The translations under genes were made by a program, and so were the position numbers. From a virus: 23,295 bases of DNA. Under the pieces are notes generated by a model. That model was not told the DNA's origin and did not search any database. It was given only the letters and a program-made list of their open reading frames with translations. Below, in pieces: positions 7,903 to 18,507 of the stretch; positions within the stretch are counted from its first letter, which is position 1; every line of letters starts with the position of its first letter. The DNA lies in IMG/VR virus record IMGVR_UViG_3300031707_000182, positions 1 through 23,295 of that record; one strand, given 5' to 3'.

Positions 7903-8475
7903 CTAACTAATTTGAGTCCCACCGTAACGATTATTCATCCAGTTATATAACCATTGATTTCTCATCGACATTGAAGGTGGAACAATACCCTGGTTCAAGT
8001 CAATAGCATTTCCCTCACTAAAGATACCTGGAGTATTTTCAAGAGAAGAATCTAAAAGCATATTCGGGTTCTCAACAGCATTTCCCTCACTAAAGATACC
8101 TGGAGTATTTTCAAGAGAAGAATCTAAAAGCATATTCGGGTTCTCAACAGCTTTGTTCCCCATCCCCTTAGCAACTGCACTCTCCATCTCCCCACCTTCT
8201 AGGACATTCCCCACCATCGTCCCCGGCCAACTAGCAATCCCACCAGCAATACTATCTTTATCAGCACCAAGAATATCACCAGCAAGACCAAAGGCCATAG
8301 CTCGACGCTGATTTGCTAACTCGCCCTTGCCGAGATTCTTTTTAACTCTACGGTCTGACATTGCATTTGAAAGTTGCATAAGCAGTTGCTGGCGTGCAGA
8401 CTCATCGCCCATCACGTCACGCATTGACTGCATATACATTCCTGGAATATTTCTCTGTGCTAGGAATGGTATCAT
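7903..8475 (-). CDS. Small structural-region protein with a 24-residue tandem duplication
   Basis: A 190-residue protein of unknown function between two helical internal-type proteins. Residues about 110-157 consist of two identical 24-residue copies (AVENPNMLLDSSLENTPGIF plus SEGN). The N-terminal third (SARQQLLMQLSNAMSDRRVKKNL) has the look of a short helical module; RRVK near residue 42 recalls the 'SDRRVKKNI' strand of phage intramolecular chaperone (peptidase S74) domains, but the rest of that domain is absent, so I do not assign it. The start overlaps the upstream stop (ATGA, 8472-8475) with GGGGAG three bases before the ATG, which is a short spacing. It is likely a virion protein by context. 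Confidence 0.5.
   Translation of the reverse strand: MIPFLAQRNIPGMYMQSMRDVMGDESARQQLLMQLSNAMSDRRVKKNLGKGELANQRRAMAFGLAGDILGADKDSIAGGIASWPGTMVGNVLEGGEMESAVAKGMGNKAVENPNMLLDSSLENTPGIFSEGNAVENPNMLLDSSLENTPGIFSEGNAIDLNQGIVPPSMSMRNQWLYNWMNNRYGGTQIS
8005..8148 (-). repeat. Perfect 72-bp tandem duplication in a coding region
   Basis: Positions 8005-8076 and 8077-8148 are identical, with a further 3 nt of match (AGC) after the second copy. The unit is 24 codons and keeps the reading frame. The absence of any silent difference points to a very recent event, or to an assembly artefact. Confidence 0.95.
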
Positions 8476-9352
8476 AAGCTCCCCGCTAGATTAAAAAATT
8501 TCTCACTGCCCTGATTTAGAAGCATGGGCCACAAGTCATTCAGAAGGTTACCAAGAAAATCGGGGAGACCAAGACTACTAAAAGGGTTCATAGAATCAAT
8601 TTGATCCTGGTACATTTTGAGTGCTTTATCAACGTCATCTTCTTCCCGTAGTATAGACTCAAAAGCTGTAATATCTATAGGTTGAGAAAGACCCAATGTT
8701 TCAAGTTGAGCAAGTTGGTTCATGATAGCTGAATTTTTACTTTCAAAATCTCCAAACCCACTCACAAGATTTGACCAGTTAGAACCAAAAGTATTCTCAA
8801 CATCAGAGAAACCTTTCTGTCGCATCAATCCAGCTTGACCCATCAGATCAGAATTAACAGCAGCTTGATAACCACCACCAAGTCCACGATCACCAAGAGC
8901 AGCGTTAATTTTATTCTGTTGCAACCGCTGTGTCTCAGCAGCATTAGATCTCACAAGGTCTCTAGCACGATTAGAAGATTCTCCCTCTGGATTCCAGTAG
9001 TCAATGGCCGTCTGGAATTGCTGACGAGCATTAGCAAGAGCAGGATTATCTTTGTAACCAGCTATCAGACTAGCAACTTCATCCTTCATTTGACGATTAT
9101 TATCCTCTTGATTCGCCCAGAATCCAGCCATTCGGGCAGCATCATCTTCACCATACTGGTCTGAGATACGATTAAAGAAATCAGTTTCATAGGAATCAAG
9201 ACCACCTTCACCAAAGTATTCATTATACTTTGGATTACTGGGATTCCAAAGATCATACTCTGGTTCAGGACTGTATCTAGCATTAGTCCGACGACTAGGC
9301 CGGCGTGCTCCATACCAGTCGCTGGTACCAGGTAACCAAGAGAGGCCACCGC

Positions 9353-9356
<4 letters not shown>
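8472..9356 (-). CDS. Internal virion-type helical protein
   Basis: A 294-residue protein. The N-terminus is low in hydrophobic residues and rich in Arg/Tyr/Asn/Gly; the middle (about 90-250) is helical with Gln/Asn/Ala, including LGDRGLGGGYQAAVNSDLM, a type of segment seen in minor virion proteins of short-tailed phages. The C-terminus (about 262-294) is amphipathic and hydrophobic (LPDFLGNLLNDLWPMLLNQ). AAAGGAG lies seven bases before the ATG, and the start overlaps the fibre gene's stop (ATGA). No enzyme motif. Probably one of the internal or ejection proteins with its two downstream neighbours; inferred from context. Confidence 0.5.
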
Positions 9357-10750
<1,394 letters not shown>

Positions 10751-10767
<17 letters not shown>

Positions 10768-12682
10768 CTGACTCAATTGAGAAACTACGAACTTGTGTTG
10801 CGGAACTTGTCAGAGTTCCGGTAAACTTGAAACTTATTCTTTTACTACGTTTCTTTAAACGTACACGATCAGAGTTTCCAAAAGTTATTGAACTACCCAT
10901 ACCAATTTCATCTGTTTTGCACTCAACAGCGAGAGTACCAGACGTACTAAATGAAACTCTTAATTCACGCCAATATTTTTTAAGAGCAGAATTACCACCA
11001 ACATAATCTTTAGTTGTAAAATTCCAGACTATAGATGTTTCATTCTGGAAAGAAGCAGCCGGTAAGACTGTATCATAGTATTGACAAACTACAGAACCCA
11101 GAAGAAAAACAGGAGAACGTTCGAAAGTAGACATACCACTAACAGGAACACCGTCAATTCCAGCCTGAAAGGATGAGTATAAAGTCCATTTAGTCCATGC
11201 TCCAGTCTCTCCGTAGTGGTAACAAAGAACAGTTGTCTTAGATTGGAAAGTAACTAGGATTTGTTGATGTGCTTCGTTATGGAAAACCTTAATTCCAAAC
11301 AAACTTCCACCAGTTACTGGTCCAGTATAACCATAGATACTAGTTAATTGCCCACCAAGACGCTTATAATTCATAAGATCATAAATAATTAATTCGCGTC
11401 GATCACAAAAGTAAATAGCACTACCTTGTATACAGACAATGTTAGAATAACATTGGACTTCAGGATGTTGGCAGAATATCTCATAATTGCTAGAAGCTAT
11501 GTCATCACCGATAGTGCCAACAAGAGTATAGATTCCCTCAGTTGTAAAGATAAAAAGGGTGCCTTGAACTTCGATCATATCACTAATTTGACCAGTCCCC
11601 TTACAGATAGGAATTGGTCCATTGATAGGAATAGAAATAGCTTCTGGATCATCAAATTTACTAAAGTAAATATCCCCATTTTTAGCATAAACCATCCGAC
11701 CACGATAAGAAGTTATGGCCGACAGATATGTAGGAATACCAACAACAGCAGAAGTATCATACCATTCAGCCCCAATAGGAACAACTAATTCATCAAAAAT
11801 TTCCCAAGTATTATTAGTATCATTCCAAACTACAGTACCATCCTCAGCAGAAGCTCTACCAACTAACCAATAGAAAGACCCATCTATATTCAAGTCTTTT
11901 CTATAAACAAGAAGATCATCATAATAAGTCCCAATATGTTTAGGTGGACTGTCAGTTGGATGATCCGCTACTGGAGGTTTGATATAGATGCGTGTCTGAT
12001 ATGTAGTAGTAACACCATCAGCACCAGGAACACCATGTATAAATTTACACGGTTTAGAATAACGAGTAATACTGGAAGTCGTTTTAGCATAAACAATTAT
12101 ATACTCATAATCACCTTTTGATAAACCTGGAGCACTCACAGGATTGGCAACAAAATGTGTGTATGTATCAACTGAGGGCATGTAAGCATTAAACTTCCAA
12201 GCAGAAGGGTCAAGTGTAGTAATAGAGGGTTCAATTACTTCTGTTAAGGTTCCAGGTACACCGTTAGTTCCGATCAATGTTTTATAAGCTTTTGTTCCAA
12301 GGTTAATATAAACATAACTTCCATACTCGAAAAACTGGGGAATAGAACCAGTTGTCCAAGTTGGACTTCCAGCAATCATCGCACAAGTTGTGAATTGTTG
12401 AGTTGAAAGGGCATAAATTAGATAATATATCTCCTGACCATCAGGATCATCATAAACAGCAATTATAACTTCGTAAGAGGAAGCTCTGAATTTGTGTAAA
12501 CCAGTAATATAGCCAAGAGCATTAAAAGTAGTGTTATCTGTTAATTTACGAAAGAACCGACGTGGACTAATCTTCCCGTTCATTATAATTGTATTATTAC
12601 AATCAACAATACGACCTGGTTCCAAATCCTCAGGATCTTTGTAACGATCAAGTCCAAAGAAAGTGTCAACAGTTTCTCTCAT
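10751..12682 (-). CDS. Tail nozzle / stabilisation-type protein (beta-propeller-like)
   Basis: A 643-residue, beta-rich protein. The N-terminal segment DPEDLEPGRIVDCNNTIIMN with GKISPRR (residues 16-42) and the central block YRGRMVYAKNGDIYFSKFDD and following GTLFIFTTEGIYTLVG (about 326-389) are typical of nozzle or tail-stabilisation proteins of short-tailed phages (the T7 gp12 / P22 gp10 type role). Such proteins assemble below the adaptor to form the tail tube exit. It lies directly downstream of the adaptor gene with a 1-nt TAATG overlap and GGAG eight bases before the ATG. The family assignment rests on sequence style and gene order. Confidence 0.7.
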
Positions 12683-13299
12683 TAAAAATACTCCGCAAGA
12701 ACCTTTACGTTTCTTCCGACACAGGGTTCCTCTCTGAACTCAGTGCTCAGCATCGCGGAAATACCATCATCAAAAAGTTTCTGCCAACGAGCATAGTCTT
12801 TACCTTCTATAGTCTTTCCAAGTATAGTTGCATAAACTACGATAAGATTATGAAAGTTTGTTGGAATCTCAGGATTAGCAGTTGTTAAAGCTGCTGGTTG
12901 TCCAGCATAATAAATTGTAAAAGTATCAGTCATCTGGTGATCCTTGAAGAAGTTAAGCGTCTTAGAAGCAGAACCGCGAACAAGATAAGCTGGATATAAG
13001 ATATTCTCATCAGTCGGGTACTGACGAACATCAATTAGATCAATCTCTTTCAGAGTTGTTAAACTTATAATCTTAAGAATTTTCCTAAAATCAACTGAAA
13101 TTGTATACGTTTTAGTGTCAGAAACTACATTAATCGTTGTACTCGAAACCTGATAAAATTTATCAACAGAGGTTAGATAATTGATAATGTGTTTGTACGC
13201 CTCATTCAACAAAAGAGTGAGGTTAGCATCACTCCACTCAACAGTGGATGGAGCTTCCATGTACACACGATGTAACGCTAGAAGCTCAGTTAGAGTCAT
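12682..13299 (-). CDS. Neck adaptor / head-completion protein
   Basis: A 205-residue protein. The N-terminal helices MTLTELLALHR and WSDANLTLLLNEAYKHI (22-38) match the pattern of phage adaptor proteins of the SU10/T7 gp11-like type, which form a dodecameric ring beneath the portal. A beta-rich middle (FYQVSSTTINVVSDTKTYTI) and a C-terminal helical part follow, as in this group. It is followed by the nozzle gene, the expected neighbour. Start overlaps the upstream stop (ATGA at 13296-13299) and AAGGTG lies five bases before it. Confidence 0.7.
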   Translation of the reverse strand: MTLTELLALHRVYMEAPSTVEWSDANLTLLLNEAYKHIINYLTSVDKFYQVSSTTINVVSDTKTYTISVDFRKILKIISLTTLKEIDLIDVRQYPTDENILYPAYLVRGSASKTLNFFKDHQMTDTFTIYYAGQPAALTTANPEIPTNFHNLIVVYATILGKTIEGKDYARWQKLFDDGISAMLSTEFREEPCVGRNVKVLAEYF

Positions 13300-13739
13300 A
13301 TGATCACCTTACCTCTCTTTACTTTCTCATTGAATTCTTTACGAGCATCAGTTATCAAACTCAACTTCTCCTTATTCTTCTTCTCAGCAATCTTTGTGTT
13401 GTGATCCATTATAGTCTTAACAAATTGAAGAGCAGTCATGTTGCGATACATACATTTATTCAGAAGTTCAAAGAGCCAGAAACCTGGGTTCCCAGGAAGC
13501 TCGCGTTGTTTCACGAGCAAATCGCCAGCAGGACTAGCCCCCGGTGTTTTAAGAAGATAAAGATACCACTTCTTTGTTTCATTATTAAAAAGAACTTCAA
13601 GTTGAGGATCAAAGGCTTTCAACCTGTTTAAGAATCCAACAGGAAGATCAGCACTTCTATCAGTCAAAGGAAGTTGATAACGATAGACATAATCAAGTCT
13701 ATCAGAAGGAACGTGAGTTTTACCCTCTAATTGGAGCAT
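13296..13739 (-). CDS. Conserved-looking phage protein of unknown function
   Basis: About 147 residues from ATG 13739; the frame also allows TTG 13769, but that would overlap the upstream gene by 50 nt instead of 20. It contains LNRLKAFDPQLEVLFNNETK followed by WYLY (about 45-70), a short beta unit of the kind found in unassigned proteins of head-to-tail gene clusters, then ELPGNPGFWLFELLNK and a basic helical C-terminus (KRGKVII). Placed between the decoration-like gene and the adaptor gene, it may have a head-completion or assembly role, but nothing in the sequence shows this. Confidence 0.5.
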   Translation of the reverse strand: MLQLEGKTHVPSDRLDYVYRYQLPLTDRSADLPVGFLNRLKAFDPQLEVLFNNETKKWYLYLLKTPGASPAGDLLVKQRELPGNPGFWLFELLNKCMYRNMTALQFVKTIMDHNTKIAEKKNKEKLSLITDARKEFNEKVKRGKVII

Positions 13740-14130
13740 AATCAGAATCCACAGGATGGCCGTGAACAAATGTCCAGAAGGTACCTGTACCAGAGGAAGC
13801 AGTAACAGTTAGAACAAGAGGGATGTTTTTAGGAAGAGTAAACGGAGTAAAGACAAGAGGAGCAACAGTATTAGCAGCACAAGAAACTGCCCCGATACCC
13901 TTTGCGTCACCATAAGCATTACCAGAAGTAAGATTACCAATGTCAATATCAACATCGGCTGTAGCACAAACCTCAATAAAGAGGAGATCGATTTTAGTTA
14001 CATAGAAAGCATGGTTACTATTAAGAAAGATAACCTCAGCGGCAACACCAGCAGACTTGTCTGCCAATGCTGCAGTTTTGATTACTCGTGTTGCGAGTGC
14101 CTTGGTGCAGCCTTTAACCTTAACAGGCAT
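13720..14130 (-). CDS. Small beta-rich protein after the capsid gene, possible decoration protein
   Basis: A 136-residue protein, mostly predicted beta strands and short polar loops (FYVTKIDLLFIEVCATADVD; LPKNIPLVLTVTASSGTGTF). There is no signal peptide or enzyme motif. It has the strongest ribosome binding site in the capsid area (AAGGAGG, 14136-14142, five bases before ATG) and starts 12 nt after the major capsid gene. High expression, small size and a beta-sandwich-like pattern suit a capsid decoration or head-fibre protein, inferred from context. Confidence 0.5.
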   Translation of the reverse strand: MPVKVKGCTKALATRVIKTAALADKSAGVAAEVIFLNSNHAFYVTKIDLLFIEVCATADVDIDIGNLTSGNAYGDAKGIGAVSCAANTVAPLVFTPFTLPKNIPLVLTVTASSGTGTFWTFVHGHPVDSDYAPIRG

Positions 14131-14142
14131 CGGCTCCTCCTT

Positions 14143-15393
14143 CTACGACAACGACGACTCAAGATCAGCCAGACGAACAAGATTACCCGGCTTATCAGTT
14201 GCGAGTTCCAGATCCCAGACCATGCCCGCGATGTACGAGTCATAGCCAGAAACCCACTTCCAGAGGCGTCCATCCTCTTCGAGCCACTGGAGATCACCAT
14301 CTGACAAGAAGAATAAATTCTCTTTATTGAAGAAATTGATCACGCCAGCCTCAGCATCCTTATCGTAGACAAGATTGACACCAGAGAACCCAAGAGCCTT
14401 CCATCCACCTTCAAGTGTGGTGACTTCACCAGAGTACCGCTTGTCAGCGTGCAGAAGGATACCGATGGTTGCCCAGATATTCGTGGGCATCACACCCATC
14501 GTTGGGATAACTCCACCGTAACGATTATTGATCGGCTTGAGGATCGCACTTTCAAGTAGAGAAATCGTTACCGAACGAGCAGTTCCAGAGTTGGCATCAA
14601 CATTCGCTTGCCACCAGTCATTCGAGGCTCGCGTGACCCCGCCAACATAAGCTGTAGACATGTTTGTAATGTTAGCATTAAAAGCAAGAGCCTTGAGACC
14701 AGTGAGAGCCTGACGATACGGAGTAATCGAGGTTGATTCAGTTTCACCGTAAATACCATAAGTGGAAGTTGTGCAAGTCAAACCAGTAGCAGCAAAAGAT
14801 ACAACTGTATCAGAGGAAATGTTAGTAATTGTAAGAGAAGTAACAAGAATGGCTCCATCATCATTCTTAAGAACCGAACAAATACGATCCTTATCAAGAA
14901 AACGAGTCTCACCAAGAGTTCCGCTAGTCGCAACAGTTGAGATTGTAGTAGCAATAGATGCAAGAATGTTAGTTCCATCACCAAACAACTGACGATTGAT
15001 ATCCATAGAAAGGGCTTCGCCCAACCCCTTGGTCTCGGCATCAACTGCAGCGATGAAAGAACCCCTGTCACCACCCGAAGAACGACGCATCGTAGGACCG
15101 TCGATCTCGATGACACCGTAATGGTACTTCATCCCGTAGGTTGCCACAGCATATTCCTGGTGCTGTGCAGTGGGCAACTTGGGTTTGCTGGTTCCCGACC
15201 GCGAGGTCACACCAGGATGCCGACGGGCAATCAAGGGAACAATATAATTACGACCAGAAACAGTTTCCTTTCGAGTCTCAAGTTCATCAAGAAGAACAGT
15301 AGACTTGTTTACCATTTCTCGCAGAGGCTCAAGATAATAAGTCTTGAGTGCTGCATCAAATCCAGTCGAGGCTGCGGAATCAAGAACTGCCAT
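14143..15393 (-). CDS. Major capsid protein (HK97 fold)
   Basis: A 416-residue protein that forms the icosahedral shell. The N-terminal helix, the RNYIVPLIARRHPG strand-turn (48-61), the YGVIEIDGPTM strand (92-102) and QLFGDGTNILA (135-145) follow the pattern of HK97-type capsid proteins, in which a 'GDGT' turn after the spine helix is common. Residues about 160-215 look like an inserted beta domain. The C-terminal part (DLQWLEEDGRLWKWVSGYDS) fits a P-domain strand. AGGAG eight bases before the ATG. It follows the scaffold gene by 11 nt and precedes the small beta-rich gene, the usual order. No protease gene is visible and the N-terminus has no obvious cleaved delta domain. Confidence 0.85.
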   Translation of the reverse strand: MAVLDSAASTGFDAALKTYYLEPLREMVNKSTVLLDELETRKETVSGRNYIVPLIARRHPGVTSRSGTSKPKLPTAQHQEYAVATYGMKYHYGVIEIDGPTMRRSSGGDRGSFIAAVDAETKGLGEALSMDINRQLFGDGTNILASIATTISTVATSGTLGETRFLDKDRICSVLKNDDGAILVTSLTITNISSDTVVSFAATGLTCTTSTYGIYGETESTSITPYRQALTGLKALAFNANITNMSTAYVGGVTRASNDWWQANVDANSGTARSVTISLLESAILKPINNRYGGVIPTMGVMPTNIWATIGILLHADKRYSGEVTTLEGGWKALGFSGVNLVYDKDAEAGVINFFNKENLFFLSDGDLQWLEEDGRLWKWVSGYDSYIAGMVWDLELATDKPGNLVRLADLESSLS

Positions 15394-15404
15394 TTATACG
15401 GCTC

Positions 15405-16097
15405 CTACCCAATCTTGGTCAGTTTTTTCAGATGCCGAGCAATGTTACCTCTTTTCAAGTCATCACCAGTAAACTTGTGGTCAGAACTGAAAATTCCACC
15501 ACCGCCCGGCCCATCTGTCCCTTCATCTATTTTCTTAACTTTATCAGCTAGAATCTTCTGGACCTTCTTATCCACCAGACCTCTGACTAATTTCAACGCT
15601 TCATTATGAATAGAGATCAGATTCCCTTTAGGATTCTGATAGAAGTTTGCAGTCGTGATAATATCAACAAGCCGAGTTGCATCCTCATCCGTTTTCGTAA
15701 AGTCATCACGAGAAGCCAAAGCAGAAAGTGCTCGGTCAAGGTCATCAGCAATCTTCTCAGCATTCTTCGACTGTTTGAGATTCTCAACTTCTTTACGAAG
15801 TAAAGATACCTCATCCTCTGGTTCAACCTTAATCTCTTCCTTGGACACTTCCTGTTTCCTTAACTCACCTGTCTGCGGATCAAGATGACCGTCACGGATT
15901 AGTCGCTGCACTACATCTGTTGCAGCCTTCCCATACCTCAACGCTTCTGTCAACTCTGCTTTCTTAAATTTATGTTTAGATTCACCAAAAGCAAGTTCAA
16001 CCTCGTCCACGTCCGGCGGAGGTGGCGGGGCCGCTCCCTCTGCCGGCGGGACTGTTGGGTCTGCCGGCGGGGCCGGCTGGACTACTGGGTCTGGCAT
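15405..16097 (-). CDS. Capsid scaffolding protein
   Basis: A 230-residue, strongly charged, largely helical protein between portal and major capsid genes, the standard place for the scaffold that shapes the procapsid. Residues 1-32 are Pro/Ala-rich; about 100-120 is coiled-coil-like (VSLLRKEVENLKQSKNAEK); a Gly-rich loop (DGPGGGG) precedes a basic C-terminal helix (RGNIARHLKKLTKIG), suited to binding the capsid protein. The start is well defined by AGGAGG six bases upstream. The first 101 nt overlap the end of the portal gene in another frame. Confidence 0.75.
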   Translation of the reverse strand: MPDPVVQPAPPADPTVPPAEGAAPPPPPDVDEVELAFGESKHKFKKAELTEALRYGKAATDVVQRLIRDGHLDPQTGELRKQEVSKEEIKVEPEDEVSLLRKEVENLKQSKNAEKIADDLDRALSALASRDDFTKTDEDATRLVDIITTANFYQNPKGNLISIHNEALKLVRGLVDKKVQKILADKVKKIDEGTDGPGGGGIFSSDHKFTGDDLKRGNIARHLKKLTKIG

Positions 16098-18009
16098 TAT
16101 TAGCCTCCTGTGGCATCGGTTGTCCCATTAACTGTTGTGCAGCCTGTTGCAATAAGACTTCTTTATTTACCATTAAGAAAGCAGCCAAGTTCTCATGTTC
16201 ATCTCGATGCATCATGAACATTTGCAACTGACCATTTTGTTCGAGTTCATCTCTATGAATATTAATATACTCATCATGCTCAGCCATATGAATATCATGT
16301 CTTTCAGTTTTAAGAGGTTTAACTTCCTTGCCTTTAGACATCCGATAATTTTCTTCATTAGCTCTAGCCTTATGTTTTTGATTATCAGAAAACTCGTGTG
16401 CTACGTCTCCCGAACCAAGGAAACTCAGAATACGTTCCCTATCTTTGGCAGGATCGAGAAGCCCACGTTGAAGCATCCAGTCAACTCGCTGTTCCATTCC
16501 AACACGAGACATAGGATACTGTGAATAACTACTGATAATAACATCAAAGTAATCAATATCAGGGAGACCATTGTTCTTACCAACAAGATCTCGACCTGTG
16601 AATGTTAGAATCTCAGGAATATGTGAATCACCTACAATCTTAAGAAGTCGAGGTTCATCAATATTCTTGTGCAGGATATTCAGAAGTTTGCGACCTAGTT
16701 CTTTAAGACCTTCATCAGCCATCTGCATTACCGGACCCAAGATACTATCATCAGCATCCTGGGCTGTCGCAATGGCGTGACCAGACCTCATTCCAGGGTC
16801 AACCTTGGCCTCTGAAACATTGTGGATACTTCCTACATCCTGCATATCAGCCTTAGTCTGGTACATCATTCCTTGAATGAAAGCAGGAATAGTTGGAGGA
16901 TTCATAATCTTAGGTGGAATCATTCCTTCGTATTCAATGATCTCACCCGGTTTGTTGCTAATAGCATCCCGCCGAAGACGTGCTGTCGCAGGCGAGAGAA
17001 TCTTAGGAGCACCCATAAGATTCGCTACTTCAACCATCCACGAGCGGATCTTATTATAGTGTGCCTGGGACGACCTGTTCATTTTTACAGTAGACATTGC
17101 TAACGGCGACCCAGGCACATTTTGCTCTTTAAAGTGAACAAACGGATTCTCACCGTATGGATTCTTTCCTTTCTTCATAACTTTATTTCCAACTAAGAAA
17201 ACATATTTCTCATCAGAGAAGAACTCATGAGTAACACATTTGTCCATATCATCAACACCTTGATAACTTTCGAGCATACTCATCAATTTCATATCAAAAT
17301 ACTTGGAACCAAAACTATCGAAGTTGGGAAATTCTTTAAGATTATAACGTTTAGTTATGTAATCTTTAGAACGAAGTTTGGTGTGAATGACCCACTCAGA
17401 GTCATAGAGTTCAACTCCAGGTTGCCACGTCACACTAAAGAATGACGGAACTTCAATATACGCCTCACCTAATTGGATCGTCTTAGGTGCTCGTTTTCCA
17501 GTTGCGTTTAGAACCTGTGACCGTTCCTCATCAGTAAGTGTAAACGACGGACCTGCCTTGGTATCCCAACCACATTTGAGAATCGCATTCCCAGTTGAAC
17601 ATAACCAGGAAAGCATCTCAATCCACTTGATAGGCATACGAAGTTTACGCCAGTAGGCTTGAAGAACTTTAGTGTTAAGAATTGCAGTATTAATATCATC
17701 CTGGTCTGAGGTCGCAGCAAGAACATCCCAGATAGGTTTCTTCGCTAACTTGGCGATATTCCTACGGACCTGCGGATAAAGAAGATTGGTAATTAAGCGA
17801 ACACGATGTTCCTCAGGAGGGGGAAGATCAAGAAGTTGTTTAGAATAACGATCATAGAAAACATCCTGCCGACCAACAAGTGCCCACAAGATGTTCAGCC
17901 AACATTCATTATGAAAGTCTCGCAAGCTAGAGAGACGATCTTCCTGAGTCTCAATGATCTCGCGAGCGAGACGGTCATTATCGTCCCAATCTAGCTTGGA
18001 TATGATCAC
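15997..18009 (-). CDS. Portal protein
   Basis: A 670-residue protein that should form the dodecameric DNA-entry ring. Evidence is size, the helical N-terminal segment with RLITNLLYPQVRRNIAKLAK (about 71-90), the conserved-style stem LSWLCSTGNAILKCGWD, the beta-rich middle and the clip/crown region; the gene lies directly before scaffold and capsid genes. The start is GTG at 18009 with GGAG eight bases upstream, overlapping the upstream stop by one base. The last about 34 residues (PSSPAGPAGRPNSPAGRGSG) are low-complexity Gly/Pro/Ser/Arg and are dual-coded with the scaffold N-terminus. It is larger than the T7-type portal (about 535 residues) and closer to that of P22-like phages. Confidence 0.8.
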   Translation of the reverse strand: MIISKLDWDDNDRLAREIIETQEDRLSSLRDFHNECWLNILWALVGRQDVFYDRYSKQLLDLPPPEEHRVRLITNLLYPQVRRNIAKLAKKPIWDVLAATSDQDDINTAILNTKVLQAYWRKLRMPIKWIEMLSWLCSTGNAILKCGWDTKAGPSFTLTDEERSQVLNATGKRAPKTIQLGEAYIEVPSFFSVTWQPGVELYDSEWVIHTKLRSKDYITKRYNLKEFPNFDSFGSKYFDMKLMSMLESYQGVDDMDKCVTHEFFSDEKYVFLVGNKVMKKGKNPYGENPFVHFKEQNVPGSPLAMSTVKMNRSSQAHYNKIRSWMVEVANLMGAPKILSPATARLRRDAISNKPGEIIEYEGMIPPKIMNPPTIPAFIQGMMYQTKADMQDVGSIHNVSEAKVDPGMRSGHAIATAQDADDSILGPVMQMADEGLKELGRKLLNILHKNIDEPRLLKIVGDSHIPEILTFTGRDLVGKNNGLPDIDYFDVIISSYSQYPMSRVGMEQRVDWMLQRGLLDPAKDRERILSFLGSGDVAHEFSDNQKHKARANEENYRMSKGKEVKPLKTERHDIHMAEHDEYINIHRDELEQNGQLQMFMMHRDEHENLAAFLMVNKEVLLQQAAQQLMGQPMPQEANNARPSSPAGPAGRPNSPAGRGSGPATSAGRGRG
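16104..16109 (-). promoter_or_regulatory. Strong ribosome binding site for scaffold gene inside portal gene
   Basis: A perfect AGGAGG lies six bases before the scaffold ATG. Since it sits inside the portal coding sequence, scaffold translation does not depend on portal termination, which suits the need for far more scaffold than portal. Confidence 0.8.
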
Positions 18010-18191
18010 TAGCTATGCTCCACTGATTCGCCCAGGCTTCGCCGGTAATTCATAAATGAAAGTATCACGAGTTCGCGTTCCTCAAGTTGTTTCTCCATTC
18101 GATTGACAATATTAGTAAGAATGTGAAAATTAAACCATAGCATTACAAGGTTGCTTAGAAGGAGTACGCTTCCCACGATTACGAGTGTCAT
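18009..18191 (-). CDS. Small single-span membrane protein
   Basis: 60 residues: one transmembrane segment at about 3-24 (LVIVGSVLLLSNLVMLWFNF) followed by a charged helical tail (MEKQLEERE). Start overlaps the upstream stop (ATGA, 18188-18191). Together with the next gene upstream, this could be a holin/antiholin pair or a spanin component, but no family was recognised, and no endolysin neighbours it. Confidence 0.55.
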   Translation of the reverse strand: MTLVIVGSVLLLSNLVMLWFNFHILTNIVNRMEKQLEERELVILSFMNYRRSLGESVEHS

Positions 18192-18493
18192 CTTTCTTCA
18201 CCTGTGGCTTCGGTTTTGGCTTTACCGTTGGCTTTGCTGGCTTCTTCATATTTCTTCTTCTCCGTACTATACCGGGTTTTCCAGATTATAAAAATCAAAG
18301 TTGCAAGAATAGTTGCGAAGATTGAATCACGTTTTAGAGAGTAGTCTAACCAAGGTTCAGGGTTATTGATTTCATGTGCAGTCTGCTGCACAATAGGTTC
18401 GACCCTTGCTATGGGAGCGTTGCAGGCTGTAAGAACTCCAACAGCCAAGCAAACAAGGCCGACAGTGTAACCAAGAAATCGATGATGTTCCAC
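18188..18493 (-). CDS. Small membrane protein, two hydrophobic segments, lipobox-like
   Basis: About 101 residues from GTG 18493. Segment 1 (about 6-24) ends with LTAC, a lipobox-like motif with C24; segment 2 (about 59-74, IFATILATLIFIIW) is a clear membrane span; the tail is Lys/Glu-rich (KKKYEEASKANGKAKTE). Two spans and a charged tail would suit a class II holin; the lipobox would suit a lipoprotein. The two readings conflict, since a lipoprotein seldom has a second span. GGGAGG sits eight bases before the GTG, and six before an out-of-frame ATG at 18495. A TTG at 18511 would extend the frame into the upstream gene and is less likely. Confidence 0.5.
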   Translation of the reverse strand: MEHHRFLGYTVGLVCLAVGVLTACNAPIARVEPIVQQTAHEINNPEPWLDYSLKRDSIFATILATLIFIIWKTRYSTEKKKYEEASKANGKAKTEATGEER

Positions 18494-18507
18494 ATGGTTA
18501 TCCTCCC
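18491..18507 (-). promoter_or_regulatory. Ribosome binding site serving two overlapping starts (ATGTG)
   Basis: GGGAGG (18502-18507) is six bases from ATG 18495 and eight from GTG 18493. The GTG opens the 101-residue membrane protein; the ATG opens a 28-codon frame with an equally hydrophobic peptide (MWNIIDFLVTLSALFAWLLE...) ending at 18409. Confidence 0.5.

Noticed and set aside
7903-8475. Peptidase S74 (intramolecular chaperone) domain, from SDRRVKKNL
   Set aside because: Only the short motif is present, near the N-terminus, without the catalytic Ser/Lys context or the usual C-terminal helical bundle.
14778-15116. Leu-rich minus-strand frame inside the capsid gene
   Set aside because: It is an out-of-frame reading of the major capsid gene with a Leu/Val/Arg composition typical of shadows and no start signals.
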